A stretch of 64,000 nucleotides of DNA, from IMG/VR virus record IMGVR_UViG_3300047510_003583, positions 42,795 through 106,794 of that record. The stretch is one strand, 5' to 3'. Shown here piece by piece: positions 43,877-52,220 of the stretch. A program made the translations under genes and the position numbers. Source of the stretch: a virus. Position 1 is the stretch's first letter. Every line of letters begins with the position of its first letter. The notes beneath the pieces are model-generated. The model was not told the origin of the DNA, searched no databases, and was given only the letters and a program-made list of their open reading frames with translations.

Positions 43877-46306
43877 TTAAATCAATTCTTGGAAGTTTTG
43901 TCCAGTTCTTGTTGCAATGAAGTTGACTAATATAAACTCAGCGGCGCGAACCGGCTTAACGTATATATCTACCGCCATTTCATTACGGTCTATTAAATCA
44001 GGTGTATTGTTTCTTTCGTCACAAACAATTAGGTAATCGTATAAACCTTGTGTTGTTTTTGCTAACTCAAACACTGGTATAATGTCGTTTACTAAACGGG
44101 TACGTGTAAATGCTGTATTTGGTTCAAATACGTAGTATTTAACTACACTCATTACTGCTTTTTCTAAAACCAAGAACAAGCGACGTACATTAATTCTATC
44201 AAATGCTGATGGCTTGTCTTGTAGTGTTTTTTGCCCGAATACAACAAAACCATCTCCAGAGAAGAATACAACAGGGTTAACACCGATATTGTATAAGAAG
44301 TCTCTTTGCTTTTGATTTGGATTAAACGCTAAATCTATTGCATTATTAACAACGCCGCGGTTTAGGCCAGCTGGAGCAATCCATGGTTGAGTTGCAGCAT
44401 CGGTACGGGCAATGACAGCAGCAGCATAAGCCGAGAACGGCATCCAGAATTGCTTGTCGGCATACGGATCATATGCTTTTACCCAGTTGCCATAAGCTAC
44501 AGAATAGTTTGAATTAATTCCAGCGTATAGATTCTTAAGAGGCTTAAAGATGTTAATAGAGAACGTGTTACCTCTGAATGCTAATGTCTTGGCATTTTCC
44601 CCGTTGACAAATATTTGTCTTAGCGGATCTGAAAGGAAGATACAATCTCTACGGGTATTTTCAACAAAGTTATTGAATACATTGAACATCGATCTCCATT
44701 TACCGATTAGTTGTGAATCAGTTACAAAAAGATCTGATAAGTTTGCTGCTTTTTCATCATTATACCCTGTTGATGCAGATGCATTAGAATAAATTGTTGA
44801 AAGACCGGCGTCGCAAACTACGTCAATAGCTGCGGTTTCTGTTGATTCAACAAGTGATAAAGCACGTTGAACTTTATCTACTACATTACCAATTTCTTTA
44901 TTTTGAGTTCTATTAAATACAGGGTTATAAACACTACCTGTGAATAGTGCTTTGCCTTCTTGCTTAATACGTACAGCCGAAGCTGGGGTTGTTGAGTTAG
45001 GTACTATCCAATTGTCTTCAGCTACAGAAGGGTTAACGTATAATTTTAAGTTTGCAGAACGATCGTTAATAATATCTTGAATATAAAACGTACGCTCAAT
45101 GCCACCTAAATCTGCAGCTGTTTTTCTATTCTTATTAAATGAACCAATCCATGACTCAGCAAGAGAAGCAGCTAATACTTGTGGTTCGTATATTGAGTTA
45201 CGAACTTTAAATACAGTGATTACGACACTATCGTTATAGTACGGGTTACTAAAGTTAAATTGTGGTATACCTTCAATTGTTTCCGAAATACTATTAGATC
45301 CTTGCTTTGTAAAGTCAGCTGATAAAGCGAAACTTAAGCGATCCTGGGTGACCTGTGCAAATTTGTTGGTACCTGTTAAAGCAAATATTTGAGAAGCAGC
45401 TGTAAAATTAGAATCAGGGCCAAACTCTGAGTTATCAGAGATGTTTACATAATATCCTTCAAATGCTTCATTAATGGTTGTTTGTCTTTGGTTAAGAATT
45501 ATTAACCCAGCATTTACTTCGTTAAGATTTGGATCATAATTCGGTGTACCAGCTACCGTTGTTTGTACTGATGATGTACCAATAGAGAACGATACTGATG
45601 AATTGTCTGCATCTAAGCTGTTGATCTGATATGTATTTGGTGTTGGGTCAATTGAAAAGGCGGGTGTGCTGCTTGAAAATACAACAATGTTACTAGGTAT
45701 TACCCCAGTTAATTGATTAGCAATTGTTTTGTTTTCATCATTAACTGTAGATGTTGCTGATACCGCAAGGTTAGTTAATGTGTTTTTTATGAAATTGACA
45801 ACTATACTTGTCGAAGATGTTGGTACTGTGACAGATACGTTTTGATACGCTGTTACTGTTGTTGTTGAAGTGGTCGTTGAACCAGTACCAATCCATTTAA
45901 TATTACCTTGTACAAAGTTATTATACTCAGTACCGTTCAAGTTAATATGCTTGGGGGCACCGATATTGTATGAACTTACTGACTTAGTAACCGGGTATAG
46001 TAGGGCGCTATACTCAGATGAAAAAACTTCCCCGGAGCCAGAGCCATAAGGTAAACGAGTTGTTAAAAGAGTTGCTGGAGAATTTAATACTTCTTTACAT
46101 GAATGATAGAAATATCTTTCAGCTGCGGTTTGGGGCTGACCGTAAATTTGTTCAAACTCAGAAATTGTTGTAACGAGGTTTACTTCGTCAGTAGGCCCTT
46201 GAGCAGCGAAACCCGCTATATAGACATTAGTTCCACCACCAACCTGTTGGTTAAATGATAAATCTGTCTCTGTGATCTGTACACCTGGTGAATTTATTAC
46301 TCGCAT
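43877..46306 (-). CDS. 18: Tail sheath protein gp18
   Basis: The 809-aa protein is the contractile sheath subunit. The N-terminal SPGVQITETDLSFNQQVGGG and YIAGFAAQGPTDEVNLVTTI are diagnostic for phage sheath proteins. The C-terminal domain carries the sheath core (ARTDAATQPWIAPAGLNRGV, LYNIGVNPVVFFSGDGFVVF, INVRRLFLVLEKAVMSVVKY). T4 gp18 has 659 residues; the extra length is in a Thr/Ser/Asn-rich region at about 125-330, likely the outward-facing domains. An AATAAATA octamer 13 bases upstream of the ATG fits a late promoter. The gene sits between a tube-like protein and gp19. Confidence 0.95.
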   Translation of the reverse strand: MRVINSPGVQITETDLSFNQQVGGGTNVYIAGFAAQGPTDEVNLVTTISEFEQIYGQPQTAAERYFYHSCKEVLNSPATLLTTRLPYGSGSGEVFSSEYSALLYPVTKSVSSYNIGAPKHINLNGTEYNNFVQGNIKWIGTGSTTTSTTTVTAYQNVSVTVPTSSTSIVVNFIKNTLTNLAVSATSTVNDENKTIANQLTGVIPSNIVVFSSSTPAFSIDPTPNTYQINSLDADNSSVSFSIGTSSVQTTVAGTPNYDPNLNEVNAGLIILNQRQTTINEAFEGYYVNISDNSEFGPDSNFTAASQIFALTGTNKFAQVTQDRLSFALSADFTKQGSNSISETIEGIPQFNFSNPYYNDSVVITVFKVRNSIYEPQVLAASLAESWIGSFNKNRKTAADLGGIERTFYIQDIINDRSANLKLYVNPSVAEDNWIVPNSTTPASAVRIKQEGKALFTGSVYNPVFNRTQNKEIGNVVDKVQRALSLVESTETAAIDVVCDAGLSTIYSNASASTGYNDEKAANLSDLFVTDSQLIGKWRSMFNVFNNFVENTRRDCIFLSDPLRQIFVNGENAKTLAFRGNTFSINIFKPLKNLYAGINSNYSVAYGNWVKAYDPYADKQFWMPFSAYAAAVIARTDAATQPWIAPAGLNRGVVNNAIDLAFNPNQKQRDFLYNIGVNPVVFFSGDGFVVFGQKTLQDKPSAFDRINVRRLFLVLEKAVMSVVKYYVFEPNTAFTRTRLVNDIIPVFELAKTTQGLYDYLIVCDERNNTPDLIDRNEMAVDIYVKPVRAAEFILVNFIATRTGQNFQELI

Positions 46307-46319
46307 ATTATTGTAATAT

Positions 46320-46327
46320 TATTTATT
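46320..46327 (-). promoter_or_regulatory. Late-like octamer AATAAATA before gp18
   Basis: Thirteen bases upstream of the sheath ATG. The sequence around it (GAATAAATAAT) is the same as at gp19, which supports a conserved element. Confidence 0.4.
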
Positions 46328-46344
46328 CTAAATCAGGTACTTTT

Positions 46345-46956
46345 TTAATTCTTTGATAGAAAAACATCTAATTGCCCAAATGTAAACTCAACACTAGACT
46401 CTAAAATTTCAGAATCTCTGTAATTGTAATTAATACCGGCTAAATTAGTTATAAAGGCATTATAATAGCGGAATTCGATTGTTCTTTGATTGTATTCGTT
46501 TAAACCTATAACTGAAAGTATAGTTTGATACTCTGTCAAAAGACCGTTACGGCTCACACTGTCACTATCTAACGGCTTCATTGAAGTTGGTGTTTTAACG
46601 TCGTAAATACTTTCTCTAGGGGTATTCATTAAAGCTAACCATTTCCATAAAACCCAGTAATTTTTAAACTGATTATCAATAATAAAATTAACATTTAGTG
46701 GAGGGTACGCCGGACGAGAATGACTAGATATATTGACACTTTGACCTGCAAAGCGTAGTTCTACAGGGGGCACGCTAATAGGGGGCACGATCCCTCCGTA
46801 TATACTAAGTTGTACTGATTCTAAATCTAAATTTTTATCTGTTATAGCAGCATCTTTAAAAATTTTTGGTAAATTAAAGACTAGTAAAAATTTATCTTTA
46901 CTCGGGCGGTTAAGATTCGACTGCAGCGCTGGATTTTCTAAACATTCTTCGGCCAT
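46345..46956 (-). CDS. Putative tail tube-fold protein between terminase and sheath, 203 aa
   Basis: The longer ORF could start at 46995 inside the terminase gene, but the ATG at 46956 (MAEECLENP) lies one base after the terminase stop (TAATATG), so I prefer it. The sequence FLLVFNLPKIFKD, LESVQLSIYGGIVPPISVPP, NVNFIIDNQFKNYWVLWKWL and IEFRYYNAFITNLAGINYNY followed by SSVEFTFGQLDVF has the strand-helix-strand order of tube-type proteins. T4 has no gene at this place (17 is followed directly by 18). It may be a tube or sheath terminator (gp3 or gp15 function) or a second tube subunit. I am fairly confident of the fold type, not of the role. Confidence 0.55.
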   Translation of the reverse strand: MAEECLENPALQSNLNRPSKDKFLLVFNLPKIFKDAAITDKNLDLESVQLSIYGGIVPPISVPPVELRFAGQSVNISSHSRPAYPPLNVNFIIDNQFKNYWVLWKWLALMNTPRESIYDVKTPTSMKPLDSDSVSRNGLLTEYQTILSVIGLNEYNQRTIEFRYYNAFITNLAGINYNYRDSEILESSVEFTFGQLDVFLSKN

Positions 46957-46957
46957 A

Positions 46958-48724
46958 TTATAAAGGTTTAAACCCAAGAGATAATAAATCATCAAAATCG
47001 CTTGTGTTGTACATATTATTTAATTCTTCTTCACTTATAAGTGGGGTGTAGCCTGTAGGGTCTGTTTCTTGATTTTTATTTTCTAAAACCTTAAAATTGT
47101 TTAAGTCTTTTAAAATATATAAACTTGGATCAGGATCGTAAAAATCACCAGGTAGTATTTTTAACGGTTTACCCTGATCGTCAAATTCCTCAACATTAAA
47201 ATACTGCTGACATAAATCAGGTTCTAGTATAAAAAGAGCCCAGTTAAGAGCCATAACTCTATCGTCATAAAAATTATCATTCTTTTTTCTATATGTACCG
47301 TTTGGGTACCGAACAAAAGTTTCTAACTCTTTTATTGTTTCAATGTCATGTACAAAAACAGCTTGAATAAAGTTTAACCAATAGCGCATATTTGCAACGC
47401 TTGAAAATCTTAAATTGTTGTGACTGTAAACTCCTAAATGTCTCGTGTTTGCATATGACCCTGTATTGGCTAACTTAGAATAACAGACAATTTTTTCATA
47501 TTCATGTTTATGAAACAAAGCATCAATAACTTGAGCGCCACAGTTATTGCGTTCAATTATGATTGGTGGGCGTCCCCAAGAGTTTAATATAACATTTAGT
47601 TGGTTGGCAAAATAGTACGGTTCAATAATACTAGTACTATAAACACCAACTTGTTTTATATCTGTTAAATCCGTAATATCTAAAATTTGTACAACAGAAG
47701 CGGCGCGACCAATCCCCTCCCCGACATCAACCCCAAAAATGTAAAGTTTTTTTGGATCCGGCATTTCAAAAACTTTATAACTTTTGTTTTCGTTTTCCCA
47801 AATGGGTGGCTTACGCTGCTCTTTAAATCGTTCAATAACTGCAGCGCCAACCGCTGAGCTACCCTCATCTAAAAACGTGTTACCAAATTCTTGTTGAAAG
47901 CCTTCTTCAGAACCTAAAGCAGCTACCATCTGTTTACGCCACTTTTCTGTACGACCAGGTACGTCCCACCAATCAATTCTTTCAGCATGCCATCCGTTTG
48001 TGCCCTTTTCAGCGCCAGAATAAATTTCATAAAACTTATTACCAACACCGTTTGGCGTACTGACCATAAAAATTTTTGTTTTCTTACCAGATGAAATGAT
48101 CGGTATAACGGATTTCCAAAACTCGTCCATAAAGTTAGGCTCAATAAACGCAGCTTCGTCAATGATTAGAATTGAAGCTGTGTCGCCACGAGCAGCAGTT
48201 GATGTTGTTGTACTAATACCAATACTTGAACCGTTTGCAAACGTTACACCTGTTTTACCATATTCTTTAACACCAGGCTTAAGATAGTTGGGTAACATTT
48301 CATATGCTAAACGAACACGTTTAAAAATATTAATAGCTGTACTTTCTTTGTTGGCAACAATAATAACTCTTTGATCGTCAAAGAAGCATGTGTTCCAAAG
48401 TGCGTAGATAGTACTAATTGTTGTCTTACCGCATTGACGTGAGGCTAATACGCAAACAAACCTATTCTCAGATAAGCTCTTTAACGCCTTTTTTTGAGCT
48501 TTATAAAGTTCAATTTTTATTTTACCAAGATCTAAGTTAACTATATAGAAATGATTTTCCGCAAAGTGTACAATATTTTCTTTACACTTCTTTAACTCTT
48601 TGACCATTTTCGGAGTCCATTTAAACTCCGCATCTTCATTAGGTAAATTTTTATCTCCCCGATAAAAATGTGAATCACTTACTGGGTCGTTAATTATGTC
48701 GATGTCTTCTGTATTATCAGGCAT
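46958..48724 (-). CDS. 17: Terminase large subunit gp17
   Basis: This is the DNA-packaging motor and headful nuclease, 588 aa (T4 gp17 is 610). The ATPase domain has Walker A SRQCGKTT (95-102), Walker B ILIIDE with catalytic Glu190, and the coupling motif MVSTPNG (about 220). The RNaseH-like nuclease domain begins with FGVDVGEG (Asp333) and continues through the ERNNCGAQVIDAL segment. No intron or intein interrupts it. It starts 10 bases after the 132-aa gene and is coupled to the downstream tube-like gene by TAATATG. The presumed small subunit lies about 16 kb away at 30117-30620. Confidence 0.95.
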   Translation of the reverse strand: MPDNTEDIDIINDPVSDSHFYRGDKNLPNEDAEFKWTPKMVKELKKCKENIVHFAENHFYIVNLDLGKIKIELYKAQKKALKSLSENRFVCVLASRQCGKTTISTIYALWNTCFFDDQRVIIVANKESTAINIFKRVRLAYEMLPNYLKPGVKEYGKTGVTFANGSSIGISTTTSTAARGDTASILIIDEAAFIEPNFMDEFWKSVIPIISSGKKTKIFMVSTPNGVGNKFYEIYSGAEKGTNGWHAERIDWWDVPGRTEKWRKQMVAALGSEEGFQQEFGNTFLDEGSSAVGAAVIERFKEQRKPPIWENENKSYKVFEMPDPKKLYIFGVDVGEGIGRAASVVQILDITDLTDIKQVGVYSTSIIEPYYFANQLNVILNSWGRPPIIIERNNCGAQVIDALFHKHEYEKIVCYSKLANTGSYANTRHLGVYSHNNLRFSSVANMRYWLNFIQAVFVHDIETIKELETFVRYPNGTYRKKNDNFYDDRVMALNWALFILEPDLCQQYFNVEEFDDQGKPLKILPGDFYDPDPSLYILKDLNNFKVLENKNQETDPTGYTPLISEEELNNMYNTSDFDDLLSLGFKPL

Positions 48725-48734
48725 GCATAGTTAA

Positions 48735-49133
48735 TTATGAGCCTTGACCACTATTTAACATACCAATAAGTGTAGATCTAATATGCTCTATAAGAGCATC
48801 TTTATCGTGATGATTTTTTGCATGCATAATGTGCACTTTTTCCCCGTTTAAATCGTAACCTAAAATTACATATGCTCTTAAAAACTCTTCGCAAATATTG
48901 CTTAAATGTTCAAGATCTTTTAATTTATTTTGTTTTAAAGTTGTTACGTCGTAAAAACGTAAAAATGCTTGCTTAATAACTTCATCAACGTCCGGGGGTA
49001 TCGGTATTTGATTTATATCTTCAACATTGACAGAACTTAAATTTACACCACTTAATCCAACAGAAATAACTGGCGCCTTTTTTAGGCGAGTTTTTTTCTT
49101 TTTTTTCTCGGGTTGTTTATCTTGTCGTGGCAT
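48735..49133 (-). CDS. Hypothetical protein, 132 aa, basic N-terminus
   Basis: I do not recognise this protein. The first 20 residues are strongly basic (QPEKKKKKTRLKK), followed by a short beta segment and a helical body (DVDEVIKQAFLRFYDVTTLK, then ICEEFLRAYVILGYDLNGEK). It is soluble, with no metal or nucleotide motif. It lies between a replication-side hypothetical gene and gp17, and an AATAAATA octamer lies only 7 bases before the ATG, so it is probably expressed late together with terminase. A small DNA- or terminase-associated role is possible, but this is a guess from charge and position. Confidence 0.6.
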   Translation of the reverse strand: MPRQDKQPEKKKKKTRLKKAPVISVGLSGVNLSSVNVEDINQIPIPPDVDEVIKQAFLRFYDVTTLKQNKLKDLEHLSNICEEFLRAYVILGYDLNGEKVHIMHAKNHHDKDALIEHIRSTLIGMLNSGQGS

Positions 49134-49140
49134 AAAAAAA

Positions 49141-49148
49141 TATTTATT
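49141..49148 (-). promoter_or_regulatory. Late-like octamer AATAAATA before the 132-aa gene and gp17
   Basis: Seven bases upstream of the ATG at 49133. It marks the boundary between replication genes and the terminase/tail module on the minus strand. Confidence 0.35.
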
Positions 49149-49470
49149 TTGTTTTATTTGTGTAACTTTCTGCTTTATTGTTTATGCCAAACTTTACAAG
49201 ATAACTAATAATGACTTCTGCAGAGTCTGTTTTAACTTTTAACCGTCCTGGTATAAACTGACCTCCATCATACAACTCTATAGACGACTCTCCGACGTAA
49301 GGGTCGTTTAAGTAACACGTACAAAATATGGAGGCTCCTTTAGGGTCAATTACAATTGTCCAAACTCGTGAGTCTGCATTACTGTATTCTGTAAAAAGTT
49401 TATGAGCGTAGTAACCGCTATCCCGTAAACGTTTTAGAAAATAACCTAGGGTTGTTATCTTATTTGACAT
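49144..49470 (-). CDS. Hypothetical protein, 108 aa
   Basis: The family is not known to me. The protein is small and soluble with a helix-strand layout: TTLGYFLKRLRDSGYYAHKL, then SRVWTIVIDPKGASIFCTCY and a Gly/Pro loop GGQFIPGRLKV. The strong pattern WTIVIDPKGASIFCTCY suggests a conserved fold, not a random ORF. It lies 28 bases after the sliding clamp gene and 10 bases before the 132-aa gene. A weak promoter (TTGTAA, 15 bases, TATAAG) could precede it, with the -10 box 12 bases from the ATG. Confidence 0.6.
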   Translation of the reverse strand: MSNKITTLGYFLKRLRDSGYYAHKLFTEYSNADSRVWTIVIDPKGASIFCTCYLNDPYVGESSIELYDGGQFIPGRLKVKTDSAEVIISYLVKFGINNKAESYTNKTK

Positions 49471-49498
49471 ATATACTATTATCTTATACTACAAGAGT

Positions 49499-50236
49499 TT
49501 ATTTTACAAGGGCTGATATAATAAATTTAGTGTTTATTAAGCTTGTATAATTTTCAAATAACAGTATTTTAAGGTTGTTGTTTATTTTTACTAAAAATTG
49601 CTGTTGGCCTAACCCGCTTAGCACCCGGAAGTTTTCTAAATTTAAAGGTATGTTATCTGTTATCTCTTTACCGTTATATTCATTAGTTATGAGGTATGTA
49701 ATATTGTTAACGTTTTGTCTTTGATGGTCGTTAAGCTCTGCGTATACTTTCTCCTCCCGGGTAAAGAAATATAATTTGTCTGTATCAGTAGCTATAGAAC
49801 TACCTTTTAATATTTCGTTAAATTTTGTATTTGTTAATTCAAACTGACTATCAAACTCTAACTGTTGTATTTTTTGAGGATTAACAGGACTTTTTTGTAT
49901 ATAACTATCATCAATTAAGAAGTAGTTAAACTTTAACCCCGCTGTATCATATTTTAAAGAGTTGTTTGTAACAGTTAGTGTAATCTCAGGCTGTTCAACA
50001 CATTCAAGTAAACGAATAAACTTCTTTATATCAGGTATGTTTAACTTGGGCACGTTTAAGCTACCTGTTTCAACTTTATACTCAGCGTATAAAACTACAC
50101 TACCGTCGTTTGAATTACACGTAGTATATATTTTGTTTGTATCAATACAAAGAGAGGCATTATCTGTTAATTTACTAACAGGTAACAAAAATTGCCGTAA
50201 AAATATATCTTTACTAAATGTTATTTTTTTATCCAC
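49499..50236 (-). CDS. 45: Sliding clamp gp45-like DNA polymerase processivity factor
   Basis: The 245-aa protein has the two-domain layout of T4 gp45 (228 aa). Domain 1 has FLLPVSKLTDNASLCIDTNK and ends with a strand pair (PEITLTVTNNSLKYDTAGLK) leading to NYFLIDD. Domain 2 starts with FELTNTKFNEILKGSSIATD and ends with NLENFRVL and KILLFENY. The trimeric ring tethers gp43 to DNA and, in T4, also activates late transcription. The start is a GTG that overlaps the upstream gene by 16 bases; I saw no nearby ATG that fits. Identity to T4 is low, so the call rests on fold order and on the replication-gene context. Confidence 0.7.
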   Translation of the reverse strand: MDKKITFSKDIFLRQFLLPVSKLTDNASLCIDTNKIYTTCNSNDGSVVLYAEYKVETGSLNVPKLNIPDIKKFIRLLECVEQPEITLTVTNNSLKYDTAGLKFNYFLIDDSYIQKSPVNPQKIQQLEFDSQFELTNTKFNEILKGSSIATDTDKLYFFTREEKVYAELNDHQRQNVNNITYLITNEYNGKEITDNIPLNLENFRVLSGLGQQQFLVKINNNLKILLFENYTSLINTKFIISALVK

Positions 50237-50598
50237 TCTAGAACGCTTTCTGCAATAGTTTTAAGACTTTTATCTATAGATAGTATAGCGTTTTTTATGT
50301 CAGTATCTACTAAAGTTTGAGATACTGCGCTAGTTTGTACAGGTTGTACAGGCTGTGGCTGCACAGGGGTAGGTTCTGGTAGCGGGTAGAGTTGCTCAGC
50401 AAGACGATTTTGCTCTTCTATTATTCGAGCTTGTTTTTGTTGTTGAATTTGTTTAACACCAACTAAAAAGTCTTGAGGGTTAATTCTTGTTGCAGGACCG
50501 TTACTGGATTGCTGTACAGTATATTGATCTACTTCTTTTAAAGTACTTCCTGCTAATTTAGCAACCATAGCGGCTGCAAGTTGTTCGTCAAATGTCAT
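50221..50598 (-). CDS. Hypothetical protein, 125 aa, Pro/Gln-rich
   Basis: I do not recognise this protein. An N-terminal helical part (about 1-75, ending QQQKQARIIEEQNRLAEQLY) is followed by a Pro/Gln-rich linker (residues about 73-92) and a C-terminal helix ending in SVLEWIKK. Its 3' end overlaps the GTG start of the clamp gene by 16 bases, and it lies 8 bases after folE, so it is part of the gp32-folE-gp45 transcript. A scaffold or assembly role would fit the linker architecture but cannot be shown. Confidence 0.55.
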   Translation of the reverse strand: MTFDEQLAAAMVAKLAGSTLKEVDQYTVQQSSNGPATRINPQDFLVGVKQIQQQKQARIIEEQNRLAEQLYPLPEPTPVQPQPVQPVQTSAVSQTLVDTDIKNAILSIDKSLKTIAESVLEWIKK

Positions 50599-50606
50599 AA
50601 TTTAAT

Positions 50607-51260
50607 TTAGGCTTTTTTATCTTGTTGTGCAAATTCTACAAATTTATAAAACTCAGCACGAGATTGATCGCTTTTATCTAAAAACGCCCCTGACATTCTT
50701 GCAGTCCTCATAGTACTGTCATGCTTAATACCGCGATTCGAACAACAGGTATGATTAGCTTCTATTAATACAGCAACTCCTTTATTCTTTTCGCAGACTT
50801 GATCAATATACTGATGAATCTGCATTGTAAGATTTTCTTGGACTTGAGGTCTACGTGAAAACCAATCAACGATACGGTTTAGTTTAGACAAACCAATAAC
50901 CTTACCCGTCTTTGAAGGAATATAAGCAACGTGTGCTACCCCCATAAACGGTGCGTGGTGATGGGAGCACATCGATACTACCTTAATATTATTTTGACAG
51001 ACCATACCATCATAACCATCTACATTAGCAAAAGCTGTTACTTTGGGCGGAGCAGTATAACACCCCATCGCTAAATCTGTAACAAACGCCTTAGCTACAC
51101 GACGAGGCGTATCGGCACTATTCGGGTCATTACGCCAATCGAAGCCGAGAGCGTCTAAATATTGTTCGTATGCCTGAGCTCCCCTTGATATTAATTCTTC
51201 TGTTTCTTCTGGTGTATGAACTATATTATGATTAGCGTATTGTAGTTTTTTTCTAGACAT
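50607..51260 (-). CDS. folE: GTP cyclohydrolase I (FolE)
   Basis: The enzyme converts GTP to dihydroneopterin triphosphate, the first step shared by folate and 7-deazaguanine (preQ0/queuosine) synthesis. The 217-aa protein has the family's zinc ligands (Cys98 and His101 in [10 protein letters not shown], and Cys172 or Cys173 in HTCCSNRGI), the substrate motif [20 protein letters not shown] and [10 protein letters not shown]. It starts 3 bases after the gp32 stop, in the replication transcript. With QueF, a DpdA-like transglycosylase and a formyltransferase 6-9 kb away, it most likely feeds DNA base modification rather than host folate. QueD, QueE and QueC were not found in this window. Confidence 0.95.
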   Translation of the reverse strand: MSRKKLQYANHNIVHTPEETEELISRGAQAYEQYLDALGFDWRNDPNSADTPRRVAKAFVTDLAMGCYTAPPKVTAFANVDGYDGMVCQNNIKVVSMCSHHHAPFMGVAHVAYIPSKTGKVIGLSKLNRIVDWFSRRPQVQENLTMQIHQYIDQVCEKNKGVAVLIEANHTCCSNRGIKHDSTMRTARMSGAFLDKSDQSRAEFYKFVEFAQQDKKA

Positions 51261-51263
51261 ATA

Positions 51264-52181
51264 TTAAAGAGAAGCTAAAAGTTCTTTGAGTTTTGCGTCA
51301 GTGTCATCAGTAGCTGGTTTATCTTCAGCTATTTCAGTTTTCGAAATAGCGGGTTCTGCAGTTGATGAACTCTTAATACCTTCAAATATATTTTGGAGTG
51401 CTTCGTCTTTAGTTGGCTTACTAATAGGGGTAATGAGTTCTTCATCATTATCATCTTCAGTATTAACGTCTTGTACACAGAAGAAGTGCTGTTCAAGCAT
51501 TCTTTGAAGTTCAGCCTGAGTCTTTGGCTTAAAAAACTTATCAAGCTGATGTACACTGCTATAAATCGTATCTAATTTTTTAGCATCTAAGCCTTCAATC
51601 GTTGAAGGAGAAGTAAATTTAGAAGATGTGTATGTTGGCAGCCCACCTTTACCTAGTCCGCTGGCAGCACGGGCTTCGCACTTAATTCTTAAGTTACATC
51701 CATTAGCTAGATCAAAGATCTTGACACCAAACTCTTCGGCATCATCTCCGTCAATTGCACTATTGATAATTTTAGCTAATTCCCGGCCATAGCGAATAAT
51801 TTTAACCTTACCTTCATTTTCAGGATTAGTAGGATCGGAAATAACATAAGCGTTTACTAACCAGCTTTCTTTACGAGCAATAGGCTTTACCTTTTCTTTT
51901 TCTTCAGCGCTGCCAGTTCTAAAGTTTTTAATAACATGAGAGTCAATCGGGCAAGATTCTCCGTAAGTAGTCGGACACAAGCACGTAACAAACTGACCTG
52001 TGCAAAAACTGTTCCAACTATGGTGATAGTAATGGTACAAGGTACGAGCTGGTGCGTCAACATTAGGTACAAGACGAACAATGTAAGTCTTACCTGTTTC
52101 AAATTTCATTACGTCCTTAAACGGACTTTCTGATTTAGTGGATAGAGATGCTTTAATTTCGTTAAAGATATTTTTATTCAT
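51264..52181 (-). CDS. 32: Single-stranded DNA-binding protein gp32
   Basis: The 305-aa protein matches T4 gp32 (301 aa). The N-terminal region MNKNIFNEIKASLS mediates cooperativity in the family. The OB-fold core holds a zinc-binding cluster with candidate ligands His53 or His54, Cys60, Cys67, Cys69 and Cys77 (HHSWNSFC, CLCP, ESCPI). The last 80 residues form an acidic, flexible tail (TEDDNDEEL, DDTDAKLKELLASL) that recruits partner proteins in T4. A TTGAAC/TATAAT promoter lies upstream, with the -10 box 11 bases from the ATG. In T4 order genes 33, 59 and 32 precede it in the same way. Confidence 0.9.
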   Translation of the reverse strand: MNKNIFNEIKASLSTKSESPFKDVMKFETGKTYIVRLVPNVDAPARTLYHYYHHSWNSFCTGQFVTCLCPTTYGESCPIDSHVIKNFRTGSAEEKEKVKPIARKESWLVNAYVISDPTNPENEGKVKIIRYGRELAKIINSAIDGDDAEEFGVKIFDLANGCNLRIKCEARAASGLGKGGLPTYTSSKFTSPSTIEGLDAKKLDTIYSSVHQLDKFFKPKTQAELQRMLEQHFFCVQDVNTEDDNDEELITPISKPTKDEALQNIFEGIKSSSTAEPAISKTEIAEDKPATDDTDAKLKELLASL

Positions 52182-52192
52182 ATTGTTGTTAT

Positions 52193-52220
52193 ATTATACT
52201 TTGTATTTTTTAGAGTTCAA
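52193..52220 (-). promoter_or_regulatory. Sigma70-like promoter before gp32
   Basis: TTGAAC (52215-52220), 16-base spacer, TATAAT (52193-52198), placed 11 bases before the gp32 ATG. The expected leader is about 4-5 bases with no Shine-Dalgarno. Confidence 0.55.

Noticed and set aside
46957-46995. Longer N-terminus (MMIYYLLG) for the tube-like protein
   Set aside because: It would run 38 bases into the terminase gene, while an ATG one base after the terminase stop has the same TAATATG arrangement as another junction in this genome.
48735-49133. Small terminase subunit next to gp17
   Set aside because: The protein lacks the long helical hairpin and linker of gp16; the gene at 30117-30620 fits better.
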